Shown piece by piece: positions 25,979 through 34,255 of a stretch of DNA of 64,000 nucleotides; within the stretch, counting starts at the first letter, position 1, and every line of letters begins with the position of its first letter. Location of the stretch: the NCBI RefSeq assembly GCF_003731635.1, contig NZ_RCUA01000007.1:124-64123 (forward strand), given 5' to 3'. Source of the DNA: Marisediminitalea oceani (GTDB taxonomy: Bacteria > Pseudomonadota > Gammaproteobacteria > Enterobacterales > Alteromonadaceae). The position numbers were made by a program, and so were the translations under genes. Under the pieces are notes generated by a model, which saw only the letters and a program-made list of their open reading frames with translations, was not told the DNA's origin and searched no databases.

Positions 25979-26115
25979 CCGGCACTGTTTCAGATGCCAA
26001 CCCATCGCTGATAACTGGAAAGATTAAGACATTCATCCGTACTTCCAGGATATAAGATTTATTAATTACCACCCAAGGAATTTGGTCTTCATTACGGTAG
26101 TTTTAAATACCAATA

Positions 26116-26130
26116 TACGCCTTTGGCGTA
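26116..26130. promoter_or_regulatory. Palindromic operator candidate of the toxin-antitoxin pair
   Basis: TACGCC and GGCGTA flank a TTT spacer 27 bases before the toxin ATG. Antitoxins of this type bind such palindromes over their own promoter. Confidence 0.45.
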
Positions 26131-26157
26131 CATTGATATTAATGTTATAGTTAGCTA

Positions 26158-26475
26158 ATGGTAATAATTGAAACACCCATATTCACCAAGCTCATAACAG
26201 AGCTGATGAATGATGATGAATACAAAGACTTGCAGGAAGCACTTGTTAGCAGGCCAGATAGGGGCGCAATCATCAAAAATAGTGGTGGTCTAAGGAAGGT
26301 CCGCTGGGCGCTGGAAGGAAGGGGTAAGAGTGGTGGAGCAAGAGTTATCTATTACTGGATGACCGACAACGACCAACTTTATATGTTGTTGGCGTACCCA
26401 AAAAATGTGCAGGATAATTTGACAGACGCACAGCTTAAAGCGCTGAAGAAAATCGTAGAGAGGTGGTCAGAATGA
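26158..26475 (+). CDS. HigB/RelE-type toxin
   Basis: A 105-residue RelE-superfamily mRNA interferase: ETPIFTKLITELMNDDEYKD, GAIIKNSGGLRKVRW, and GARVIYYWMTDNDQLYMLLAYPKN, which are the fold's central strands with the conserved Arg/Lys/Tyr. It cleaves mRNA in the ribosome until its antitoxin binds it. Toxin-first order and the ATGA overlap with the antitoxin are typical of the HigBA/NadS group. No ribosome site is seen, so the ATG may be read from a very short leader. The block lies between a DUF4870 gene and the NosP/NahK locus, and is probably a later insertion. Confidence 0.85.
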   Translation: MVIIETPIFTKLITELMNDDEYKDLQEALVSRPDRGAIIKNSGGLRKVRWALEGRGKSGGARVIYYWMTDNDQLYMLLAYPKNVQDNLTDAQLKALKKIVERWSE

Positions 26476-26762
26476 ATGGCGACATGTTTGAACAATTGAT
26501 AGAGAGCGTGACTCAAGCAGACGATATTATCAAAGGTAAGGCAAAGCCTTTCCGTGCAACTGAATTTGCTGAGCCTCAGGTAAAAGCCATTCGCGCAAAA
26601 ACGGGATTATCGCAAACCCGTTTTGCTGACGTTTTGGGTGTGAGCAAACGCACATTGGAGAATTGGGAACAAGGCCGACGCCATCCAACAGGTCCTGCTC
26701 GTGCTTTGCTTAAAATCTTAGATGCTGACCCCAAGCACGCTATGGAAGTACTTAATCACTAG
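26472..26762 (+). CDS. HigA/NadS-type antitoxin with XRE helix-turn-helix
   Basis: A 96-residue antitoxin. The helix-turn-helix is IRAKTGLSQTRFADVLGVSK followed by RTLENWEQGRRHPTGPARALL, the classic XRE pattern. It neutralises the toxin encoded just upstream and represses their operon. ATG 26472 overlaps the toxin stop (ATGA), the usual coupled arrangement; the earlier GTG at 26463 is less likely. Confidence 0.87.
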   Translation: MNGDMFEQLIESVTQADDIIKGKAKPFRATEFAEPQVKAIRAKTGLSQTRFADVLGVSKRTLENWEQGRRHPTGPARALLKILDADPKHAMEVLNH

Positions 26763-26928
26763 AACCCCCGCTTAACTGCATGATTTGGCGGATGCATTCG
26801 ACGACGAGGCAAGGAAAACCAGGCGTTGCCTTCGATGCTATGTATGATGATTTTAGTCGCGCGGAGAGGCTTTACTGGTTAAGCTAAGCAATTGATGATC
26901 ATCAACTCTTTGGAATTAGAATTAGCCA

Positions 26929-27336
26929 ATGACTACGGATTACCTGTCGCTGGAATGGCAGACTCTGCAAAATCAGTTCGATAGCTATGAGAAATACAGT
27001 TTGCTCATTAAGCTGCTCGCTATTTTTACAACGGCTTTTGCATTAGGCTTTGAATTTAACCTGATAGTACCGGTGTTAATGGTTGGGGTATTCTGGTTGC
27101 AGGACGGTATCTGGAAAACCTTTCAGGGGCGTTTTGAAACCCGTTTGCTAATTGTTGAGGCTGCTTTGGCTGCCAATCATAATGAAACCGGCTGCCAGTT
27201 TAATCAGCAATATCAGCAAACCGCTAACAGCGGTCTGGGCCTGATTAAAGAGTACCTCAAACAGTGCCTCAGGCCGACAGTAATGTATCCATATGTTGTT
27301 TTGCTTGGTCTTACTTTATCGGCTGTATGGTGGTAG
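26929..27336 (+). CDS. Hypothetical small membrane protein
   Basis: A 135-residue protein with two to three hydrophobic stretches: IKLLAIFTTAFALGFEFNLI, VPVLMVGVFWLQDGIW and a C-terminal YPYVVLLGLTLSAVWW. A soluble loop of about 40 residues lies between (RFETRLLIVEAALAANHNET). It starts at ATG 26929 and converges on nahK with a 13-base gap. No family is recognised; the position next to the nosP/nahK locus suggests but does not show a link. Confidence 0.65.
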   Translation: MTTDYLSLEWQTLQNQFDSYEKYSLLIKLLAIFTTAFALGFEFNLIVPVLMVGVFWLQDGIWKTFQGRFETRLLIVEAALAANHNETGCQFNQQYQQTANSGLGLIKEYLKQCLRPTVMYPYVVLLGLTLSAVWW

Positions 27337-27349
27337 TGAGTACTTACAA

Positions 27350-30040
27350 TCAGGTTTTTGCGTTTGATAACAGGTTAGATAACGCCAGCTTCATCTTATG
27401 AGGCTTCACGGGCTTATTAAGCAGCGAATAGCCTTTTTCCCGTACCTTCTGGCGCAGCTCATTGGTATAGTTGGCCGTGATCATAATAACCGGTGGGTGC
27501 GGTATTAAATGCTGATGAGTAATTTCCAGTGCGTCAAAGCCAGTATCGCCATCGTCCAGGTGATAATCGGCAATGATAAGCTGAGGGTCCAGCTCGGTTA
27601 AGAACTCCGGTTCTTGCAATTCTTCCAGGGTTTGTACCGAGGTAATGTTGCAATTCCAGCTGCCCAGCACCGTTTCCATGCCTTTACAAATTTCATCGTC
27701 GTTATCGATAAGTAAAATTCGCGCCCCTTCGAGTTGATCGTTGAAGCGGTCGATTAACGGTGCTGGAGTCGGTTTAACCCGCTGGGCAAGCTTATCTGCA
27801 TAGGGCAGGGTGATGCTGAAGCAGGAGCCTTTGCCCTCTACTGAACGAACATTAATGGTATGGTTCATCACACTGGCGAGCCGTTCTACAATGGCCAGGC
27901 CTAAACCGAGGCCTTTATCATGACGGCGTTTCTTGGCATCCAGGCGATTAAACTCGTGGAAGATTTCACTCAGTTTGTCCTGCGGGATACCAATACCGGT
28001 ATCAAAAATCTGAATTTGTAAGCCTGCCTTGCGCCGCCTTACGCCTACTAAAATACTGCCTTCGTTGGTGTAGCGAATTGCGTTGCTGAGCAGGTTGCGC
28101 AGGATCCGCGCCAGCAGATAAGTATCTGAATGAACCAGTGTTTGAGTGGTCTTTACTCTCAGCCTGAGGCCTTTACCCTCTGCCTGAGGGGTAAACTCAT
28201 TCACCATATTGGTAATTAAGTCGTCGATTTCAAAATCATCCAGAACCGGTTCAATCAATCCGGCCTCAAGCTTTGAAATATCTACCAGCGCACTGATTAG
28301 CGACTCGAGGTTTTCCAGTGAGTAGCTTAATGAACGAATAAGTTTCTGTGCTTCTTCGCCAAGTATCAGATCGTTTAAGGCATCGGCAAATAAACGGGCT
28401 GAGTTCATGGGTTGCAGCAAGTCGTGACTGGTGGCGGCGAGGAATTTCGATTTCGACTCATTGGCCTGGTCGGCTTCCCGTTTTGCCTCCAGCAGCTTAA
28501 TTTCGGCCAGTTGTCGTTCTTCAATTTCGTTGCGTAACTGCAGGTTAATTTCAGAAATCTTTTTGGTGCGCTGGTTTACCCGCTGCTCCATGTAATCATA
28601 GGCATGCTTAAGGGCCCGGGCGGTGCGTCGCTGCTCGGTAACATCCTGCTCCAGAGCAAAAAAACCAATGACGTTGCGCTGCTCGTCAAAATGGGGGATG
28701 TAGGTTTTGTTTGAGATCCGCACGTTATCCGGATCACGGCTGTGTTCGAGCTCAAAGTTAACCGCCTGGCCGAGCATGGCACGGGCAATATGGATGGTGA
28801 GGGTCTGATACTCTTTATGGCCAAGCACGTCACTGAGGTGATGATTAATAATTTCGTCCCGTGAGCGGTTAAACCACTTTTCAAACTCGCGGTTAACGAA
28901 TTCGTAGCACAGATCTTTGTTAACATAGGAAATCAGTGCTGGCATGGCATCGGTGATCAGGCGGATACGCTGTTCACTTTCGCGCAGGGCAATCTGATTG
29001 CGACTGCGTTCGGTAATATCGGCAAAGGTGATTAGTATGCCGCCGCCGGGGATCAGGTTGCGCCGCACCAGTAATACCAGGTTTTCATCGAGCATCATCT
29101 CGACTTCCAGGAAGTCCTTATCCGGTGCCACATCAAAGGAAATGGCGTCAAACAGGGCTTTGGCAAACACGTTTTGTTGCATGAGTTCGGCAAATACATC
29201 GCCGCGTTGAACACCGCTGTCCGACAAGCCTAACAGCTCGAAAAAGCGCTGATTCCAGGTTTCGATTTGCCTGTCAGCGTTAATCAGTACAACGCCCTGG
29301 CTCATGTTTTCCAGGGTGGCTTTGAGGAGCTCAGCCTGTTCGGTCATGGCGGTCTCGTAGCGGACCTCTTCGGCTAATTTTATATTGGTGATATCGGTAT
29401 ACACCACCACCAGGCAGTTATCGTTAGTTTTACGCTCCTGCATCTGGATCCAGGTGCCATCGCGCAATTTAAAGATGGTCTGGGCAATCGGATCGGGATA
29501 AACGCCCACTTTTTTCTGCGCTTTGGCTTTGTGATCAACCAGTACCAGCGAGGCGGCGGTGATTTCCTGAAAAGAGGTTTTGCCCAATTCGTAGGTAATA
29601 TTGTGCTGTTGCCAGAATTCGGCGCAGCGGCTGTTTACCATTACCATTTTGCGGTCTGCATCGAACAGGGCGAAGGCATCGGAAATACTCTCAATAGCGT
29701 CACGCAGACGCTGACGATCCTGTTCGGCCTGAATCTGGCTTTTCTCTGTTTCCCGGCGGGCCAGTTCGAGCTGTTGGTTGGACTCTTCCAGACGATGCAG
29801 GGTTTGCTGCAGGCGGTAGGTGCGCTCTTTTACCTTATCGGCGAGCATGGCTGCGCCTTCAAAAGACTGATAGGCATCACTGTGATTGCCCCACCCCATT
29901 TCTACCCGACGCATCAGCACGCGGTTTATTTTCTGCAGCTTCTCGTTTTCGTAGCGCAGCCGTTCGAGCTCATCTTCGCCGGCTATTTCCGGCGACTCAA
30001 CGGCTACTTCAGGCGTCAGTGGACTTGAGGTCGGTTTCAA
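27350..30040 (-). CDS. nahK: NahK/ErcS'-like PAS hybrid sensor histidine kinase
   Basis: An 896-residue soluble hybrid kinase. The order is N-terminal coiled coil (GDELERLRYENEKLQKI and WGNHSDAYQSF), three PAS domains, HisKA with H-box FLAATSHDLLQPMNSARLFA, HATPase (N-box LRNLLSNAIRYT, G1 DTGIGIP, G2 GLGLGLAI), and a receiver with Asp in LIIADYHLDDG. The PAS and coiled-coil content fit NahK/ErcS'. In P. aeruginosa NahK sits with NosP and ties NO to biofilm control, and ErcS'-type kinases lie by the ethanol-oxidation genes. TTG at 30040 lies six bases after GGAG inside nosP; TTG at 30052 is an alternative. It overlaps nosP. Confidence 0.85.
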   Translation of the reverse strand: MKPTSSPLTPEVAVESPEIAGEDELERLRYENEKLQKINRVLMRRVEMGWGNHSDAYQSFEGAAMLADKVKERTYRLQQTLHRLEESNQQLELARRETEKSQIQAEQDRQRLRDAIESISDAFALFDADRKMVMVNSRCAEFWQQHNITYELGKTSFQEITAASLVLVDHKAKAQKKVGVYPDPIAQTIFKLRDGTWIQMQERKTNDNCLVVVYTDITNIKLAEEVRYETAMTEQAELLKATLENMSQGVVLINADRQIETWNQRFFELLGLSDSGVQRGDVFAELMQQNVFAKALFDAISFDVAPDKDFLEVEMMLDENLVLLVRRNLIPGGGILITFADITERSRNQIALRESEQRIRLITDAMPALISYVNKDLCYEFVNREFEKWFNRSRDEIINHHLSDVLGHKEYQTLTIHIARAMLGQAVNFELEHSRDPDNVRISNKTYIPHFDEQRNVIGFFALEQDVTEQRRTARALKHAYDYMEQRVNQRTKKISEINLQLRNEIEERQLAEIKLLEAKREADQANESKSKFLAATSHDLLQPMNSARLFADALNDLILGEEAQKLIRSLSYSLENLESLISALVDISKLEAGLIEPVLDDFEIDDLITNMVNEFTPQAEGKGLRLRVKTTQTLVHSDTYLLARILRNLLSNAIRYTNEGSILVGVRRRKAGLQIQIFDTGIGIPQDKLSEIFHEFNRLDAKKRRHDKGLGLGLAIVERLASVMNHTINVRSVEGKGSCFSITLPYADKLAQRVKPTPAPLIDRFNDQLEGARILLIDNDDEICKGMETVLGSWNCNITSVQTLEELQEPEFLTELDPQLIIADYHLDDGDTGFDALEITHQHLIPHPPVIMITANYTNELRQKVREKGYSLLNKPVKPHKMKLALSNLLSNAKT

Positions 30041-31217
30041 TGGGCGCTCCAATCGCTACGCCAGTAAAAGTATGGTTCAAGTGTAACCCATTTATTTGCT
30101 CACCGTAGGTATTAAATCCGATCATATGATTGGCACGGTAAAGCTCTGACATGGCATCTTCCAACTGGTATTTATCGATTTCAGCGCGGCGGTGAGTACA
30201 GTCAAACCCAATGAGTAAATCAATCTCGCCTACGTTGCGGCGAATATCATTAAGGATCATGGTGGAGTGAGCATGCAGCCCGCTGGATTTCATCTTGGTC
30301 AGCACAATCCCGGCGTCAATGGCGCAGAAAAAAGTCAGGCTTAAATCATCGTTCACCTGCTGGATGCTGCGGATATACAGGTGGTCGCCAATTTGCACTG
30401 CCAGAGGGTGCATGGCGAAAACTTCTGAGGTTAGTTCCTCGAGCTTTAAGCCGTTTATGCGGCAATACTCCAGCGCAGCCGGTTCGGCATTAAACTCTTC
30501 CACCACCCGTTGTCCCGGTGCGGTTTGGGTAACCACCAGCTTGTCGTTTTCGGGCGCTAAATGATGGTGGCTGAATACATCAAAATAACAGTTGGTATTA
30601 ATCAGCATAAAAACTGCTGCGCTACTGTAAAAGCGACCGTTGCAATAAATCTGGGTATCGACAAAGTGCTGATCATCCCCGGCTGATCCGCCTACCAGCG
30701 GAATATCCTGCATACTCATATTGAGTACATCGATAACCAGCTCTTCCCGAATAGATAAGCCATCCAGTAAGGTCATGCCGAAAGAATGTTGTTCTACCGG
30801 TCCGGGGGATACGGCTTTGCTGCGCAGCTTGTCGAGCATGGAGTTAACCAGTTCATCGGCATCGTGCTCTGAAAAGGCCGCCAGATTTTCGATCAGCACG
30901 GTTTCTACGGCGAAGTGCTGTTTACTGAGGGCAAAGGCGCAGATGGAGTGCTTGCGGCAACCATCGGGCGTTATTTCGCCGGCAGAAGTACAGCCAATTA
31001 CCGGGATGTCGCCAAAATAGCGGTTTAATTCTTTCGACAGTTGTTCCAGCGGATACCGGGTACAACAATAAAAAACGACACATGCTGCTTCACATGGCGC
31101 CAGTGCATTGTAGATGTCCCGTGCTGCAATGACAGGGTCAAGACTTTCCGATCCGGCTCTGGCCACAGAAGGTGAGTCGAAAACTTCAACGGTTTGACTA
31201 ATTTGTTGCGACAGCAT
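30009..31217 (-). CDS. nosP: FIST-domain protein of the NosP family
   Basis: A 402-residue FIST protein (FIST_N and FIST_C): SQQISQTVEVFDSP, CVVFYCCTRYPLEQLSKELN, IPVIGCTSAGEITPDG, and GIVLTKMKSSGLHAHSTM. NosP proteins bind haem and sense nitric oxide, relaying it to the partner kinase encoded next to them. AGGGA lies six bases before the ATG. The gene overlaps nahK by about 30 bases and both are transcribed together. Haem binding is known for the family and not shown here. Confidence 0.85.
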   Translation of the reverse strand: MLSQQISQTVEVFDSPSVARAGSESLDPVIAARDIYNALAPCEAACVVFYCCTRYPLEQLSKELNRYFGDIPVIGCTSAGEITPDGCRKHSICAFALSKQHFAVETVLIENLAAFSEHDADELVNSMLDKLRSKAVSPGPVEQHSFGMTLLDGLSIREELVIDVLNMSMQDIPLVGGSAGDDQHFVDTQIYCNGRFYSSAAVFMLINTNCYFDVFSHHHLAPENDKLVVTQTAPGQRVVEEFNAEPAALEYCRINGLKLEELTSEVFAMHPLAVQIGDHLYIRSIQQVNDDLSLTFFCAIDAGIVLTKMKSSGLHAHSTMILNDIRRNVGEIDLLIGFDCTHRRAEIDKYQLEDAMSELYRANHMIGFNTYGEQINGLHLNHTFTGVAIGAPIETDLKSTDA

Positions 31218-31397
31218 GGATACTCCCTAAACTCGGGTGACTGGTTGCATTACGCTGTGCCAAAGGGCTGAGATACCAATTCACCGCTGTCGATTCTATA
31301 TAATTCACAATTGTTTAACAAGATTAGCAAGAGTGATTTACGCACAAAACTCGGCCATTAGTAGCATAAATTGGGCCGTTGGTCATACAACTAACGA

Positions 31398-32132
31398 TCA
31401 GGCCGGATCAGCTAACGACTGTTTAAAACGTTCGGCGAGGGCTAAAAGTTCATTTTCGAGAGGATTACGGGGGCGTTGTGAGGTTAAGCGGACATCTTCC
31501 AGCACCTGCATAGGATGACTACTGAGTAGCAGGATACGGTCAGATAAGGTGAGTGCTTCAGTTATATCATGGGTCACATAAACTACGGTAGTCCGGCGTT
31601 TTTGCCACAGTTCACTGAGCAGTTGTCTGAGCGAGTCGGCGGCGGGAATGTCCAGCGACGAAAAAGGTTCATCCATTAGCAGAATATCCGGCTCACAGGC
31701 AAACGCCCGGGCCAGCGCTGCCCGTTTCAGCATACCGCCTGAAAGTTGGGCTGGATACTGATATTCGGCGCCGCTTAAACCCACCAGACTGAGCCAGTGT
31801 AAAGCGCTGGAGCGGCGCTGTGATGTGCTGCCGTCACATACCAACATCACGTTTTCGCAAATGCTCAGCCAGGGCATCAACCTGGGTTCCTGGAACATCA
31901 GCGACACCCTGGCCGTTTTGCCGTCTGGTTTGCTGAGGCGAATCTCACCCTCAAAGTCGTTGTCGAGGCCGGCAATCAGGTTGAGCAGTGTGCTTTTACC
32001 CGCCCCTGATGGACCGAGCAGGGTGACAAACTCCCCGTTGCTAAGAGTCAGGCCGAGGTTGCGAATAACGGCGGTGGCAATCCCCGCGTCGTTTACAAAT
32101 GCCTTGTTGATAATATCTACTGTGTAAGTCAT
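31398..32132 (-). CDS. Nitrate/taurine-type ABC transporter ATP-binding protein
   Basis: A 244-residue SsuB/TauB-like ATPase: Walker A GPSGAGKST, Q-loop MFQEPRLMPWL, signature LSGGMLKRAALARAFA, Walker B ILLMDEPFSSLD and the switch His in YVTHDITEAL. It energises the neighbouring permease. The start ATG 32132 overlaps the permease stop (ATGA), better than the GTG at 32138. No substrate can be fixed by sequence; this class takes up nitrate, sulfonates, thiamine precursors and similar solutes. Confidence 0.86.
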   Translation of the reverse strand: MTYTVDIINKAFVNDAGIATAVIRNLGLTLSNGEFVTLLGPSGAGKSTLLNLIAGLDNDFEGEIRLSKPDGKTARVSLMFQEPRLMPWLSICENVMLVCDGSTSQRRSSALHWLSLVGLSGAEYQYPAQLSGGMLKRAALARAFACEPDILLMDEPFSSLDIPAADSLRQLLSELWQKRRTTVVYVTHDITEALTLSDRILLLSSHPMQVLEDVRLTSQRPRNPLENELLALAERFKQSLADPA

Positions 32133-32872
32133 CGCCACTTCAGTACCCGCCGTTCCCAGGGGCGTAAAACGCCGGCTTCCAGGGCAAAGATAATACAGGC
32201 AAACGCCAGTGTATAAGCCAGCACACTGGTAATATCAAAATACTGAAAGAACAATGACAGTTGAAAGCCCACGCCATCGCTGCAGCCGAGCAATTCAACT
32301 ACCAGCACAATTTTCCATACCAGGGCCAGACCGCCGCGGGCTGCGGCCAGAAAATACGGGTACAGTTGCGGCAAATAAACCTTTATAAAAGTGCGCCCCG
32401 CCGGTACCTGATAGGCTTTGGCCACATCCAGCAAGCGCTTATCCACGGCTCTGGCGCCTTCGCGCATAGTGACCGCGATATTGGGCGTTTTATTTACGAT
32501 AACAGCAATTAGCGCGGCTGTTTCATTTAATCCAAACCAGATAAAACACAGAATAATCGTTACCAGCGCCGGCACGTTCAGCGCCAGGGTCACGACGCTG
32601 TCGAGCCATAAATCAAGCCGCTTAAAGTGGCCAATAACCAGCCCCAGTAAGCTGCCCAGTAACATAGCGCACAGAAAACTAATGGCAATACGGCGCAGGG
32701 TAATGGTCAGGTGGTGCGGTAACTCGCCGCTGTCGACATGACCCATCAGGTTAGTCAGCACTGCATAGGGAGCTGGTAACAAGTCGGGAGTAAATAGCAT
32801 CACAGCGGCCTGCCATAGCAGAATAAAAACCACCATCGACAGCATGCGGGTTAGTGCCGGATGACTGTGCAT
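32129..32872 (-). CDS. Nitrate/taurine-type ABC transporter permease
   Basis: A 247-residue inner-membrane permease with about six helices and the BPD_transp_1 contact motif EGARAVDKRLLDVAKAYQVP (EAA loop). It matches the SsuC/TauC class. The gene begins six bases after the binding-protein stop and overlaps the ATPase start, so the three form one operon. Confidence 0.86.
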   Translation of the reverse strand: MHSHPALTRMLSMVVFILLWQAAVMLFTPDLLPAPYAVLTNLMGHVDSGELPHHLTITLRRIAISFLCAMLLGSLLGLVIGHFKRLDLWLDSVVTLALNVPALVTIILCFIWFGLNETAALIAVIVNKTPNIAVTMREGARAVDKRLLDVAKAYQVPAGRTFIKVYLPQLYPYFLAAARGGLALVWKIVLVVELLGCSDGVGFQLSLFFQYFDITSVLAYTLAFACIIFALEAGVLRPWERRVLKWR

Positions 32873-32878
32873 CAGTGC

Positions 32879-33874
32879 TTACTGTCCTGCCAGCGCCGGA
32901 CTATGCCAGAACAGGCTGTCAGGCAGAGATTGCAGTGAACCGGTTACGCCAGTAGTTCCCTCATTGGCTTTAAGTACCTTAAACAGCTTTTGTAAATCGG
33001 CTTTAATATCGGCATCAAAGCGGGTCGGAATTCCTTGGCGGTAGTGCTCAATAAGCACTGGCCGGGCTTCGGCGGAATACTTTTGCGTGAAAGAAGGAAT
33101 AATTTGCCACAGATTATCGTCACTATTCATTTGGGCCCGTGTAGCAAATGACATGGCAAAAAACTGGTCTACCAACGCCGGATTTTCGGCTGCCCAGCTT
33201 TGTTTAAATAACCAGCCAATCACCGGTACGTCGGCACTGATTTGCCAACTGCCAAGCACTTCATCCATTGTTAGTAGCGAGCGTTTATCGTGAGTTTTCA
33301 GCTCCGCGGCGTAATGCCAGAAATTGACGACGGCGTCGAGCTGATCGCGCAGCATAAGCTGATTAAGCATAGGGGGCGCGGCGAATTTAACGGTTGTCTG
33401 ACTGGCTAATTCAAGGCCGAAATGTTGCCTTGCATAGGCACTGTAAAGGATCCAGTTTTTGTTGCCTTTACCGCCGGCGAAGCCAATAGTTTTGCCTTTT
33501 AACTCACCTATGTTTGCGGCGTTGTCTGAGCTGTGAACAACCAGTTCGCCCGCCGCGGTAGAGTAGGGATAGAAGTGATACAGCCGGCCTTCGTCATACT
33601 GACGAGCAGCCCATAGCCAGTCGCCTACAATCATGTCTACGGCGCCGCCTTGCAGGGCAACAGACAGTGCCTGCGGTGAGCCGAGGGCAACCCGGGTTAG
33701 CTTAAAGCCGTATTGTTCCGGGTAATTTTTCGCTTCTGCGAGATCAAGCTCCCAGTTGAGGGTGCCATATTTGAGTACGCCGACACGGATTTCTGGCAAT
33801 TCGTCAGCGCTTGCGCACGATATCAGCGCGCTACACCACAGGATGATACAACTCAGTACAACTCTAATCATCAT
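32879..33874 (-). CDS. Nitrate/taurine-type ABC transporter substrate-binding protein
   Basis: A 331-residue periplasmic binding protein (NMT1/SsuA-like) with a signal peptide ending near ASA. The segments EIRVGVLKYGTLNWELDLAE, FKLTRVALGSPQALSVALQ and GAVDMIVGDWLWAARQ match the fold, with LKGKTIGFAGGKGN in the hinge. Similar systems are found next to quinoprotein loci, but the ligand is unknown; a metal chelate, nitrate or sulfonate are open. It is transcribed ahead of the permease and ATPase, behind a DUF4242 gene. Confidence 0.83.
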   Translation of the reverse strand: MMIRVVLSCIILWCSALISCASADELPEIRVGVLKYGTLNWELDLAEAKNYPEQYGFKLTRVALGSPQALSVALQGGAVDMIVGDWLWAARQYDEGRLYHFYPYSTAAGELVVHSSDNAANIGELKGKTIGFAGGKGNKNWILYSAYARQHFGLELASQTTVKFAAPPMLNQLMLRDQLDAVVNFWHYAAELKTHDKRSLLTMDEVLGSWQISADVPVIGWLFKQSWAAENPALVDQFFAMSFATRAQMNSDDNLWQIIPSFTQKYSAEARPVLIEHYRQGIPTRFDADIKADLQKLFKVLKANEGTTGVTGSLQSLPDSLFWHSPALAGQ

Positions 33875-33884
33875 GGTATGAGTG

Positions 33885-34157
33885 TTATTCGGCGGTCGTC
33901 GGGTCGATCATGGTTCTAACCTGATTAATCTGATTGGCCGGGATACCCATTTGTTCGGCATGGTCCATAATGGCCTGTTTATCAGGTGAAATATAAACAC
34001 AATAAATCTTGTTGTCGGTAACGTAGCTCTCTACCCACTGAATATGCGGGCCGGCCTCACGTAATACACAGCAGGACTGTTGAGAAGTATTTTGCAGCTG
34101 CTCGGCATTGAGTTCGCCGGCGCCCGGGATTTCGCGTTCGATAATAAATTTTGGCAT
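33885..34157 (-). CDS. DUF4242 family protein
   Basis: A 90-residue protein of DUF4242 (ferredoxin-like fold, sometimes termed nickel-binding). It begins MPKFIIEREIPGAGELNAEQ, has the double cysteine SQQSCCVLRE and the strand VESYVTDNKIYCVYIS. No proven function is known for most members. ATG 34157 follows AAGGA by ten bases; TTG 34166 also reads in frame but is too close. The gap to the binding protein is ten bases, so it is first in the ABC operon. Confidence 0.8.
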   Translation of the reverse strand: MPKFIIEREIPGAGELNAEQLQNTSQQSCCVLREAGPHIQWVESYVTDNKIYCVYISPDKQAIMDHAEQMGIPANQINQVRTMIDPTTAE

Positions 34158-34200
34158 GGCAGACAAATCCTTCGTTTTTTAAATTGTAGTGAGCCGAAAG

Positions 34201-34228
34201 GAAAAAGGTCCCCGCAGATGCGGGAACC
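34201..34228 (-). terminator. Terminator after exaC
   Basis: CCCCGC (34210-34215) pairs with GCGGG around AGAT, extended by GGT/ACC arms; on the minus strand the stem is followed by TTTTTCC. It stands between the aldehyde dehydrogenase stop and the DUF4242 start, so the ABC operon needs its own promoter or read-through. Confidence 0.7.
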
Positions 34229-34255
34229 TCGCTTACGCCAGTTATGGCAACGCTT

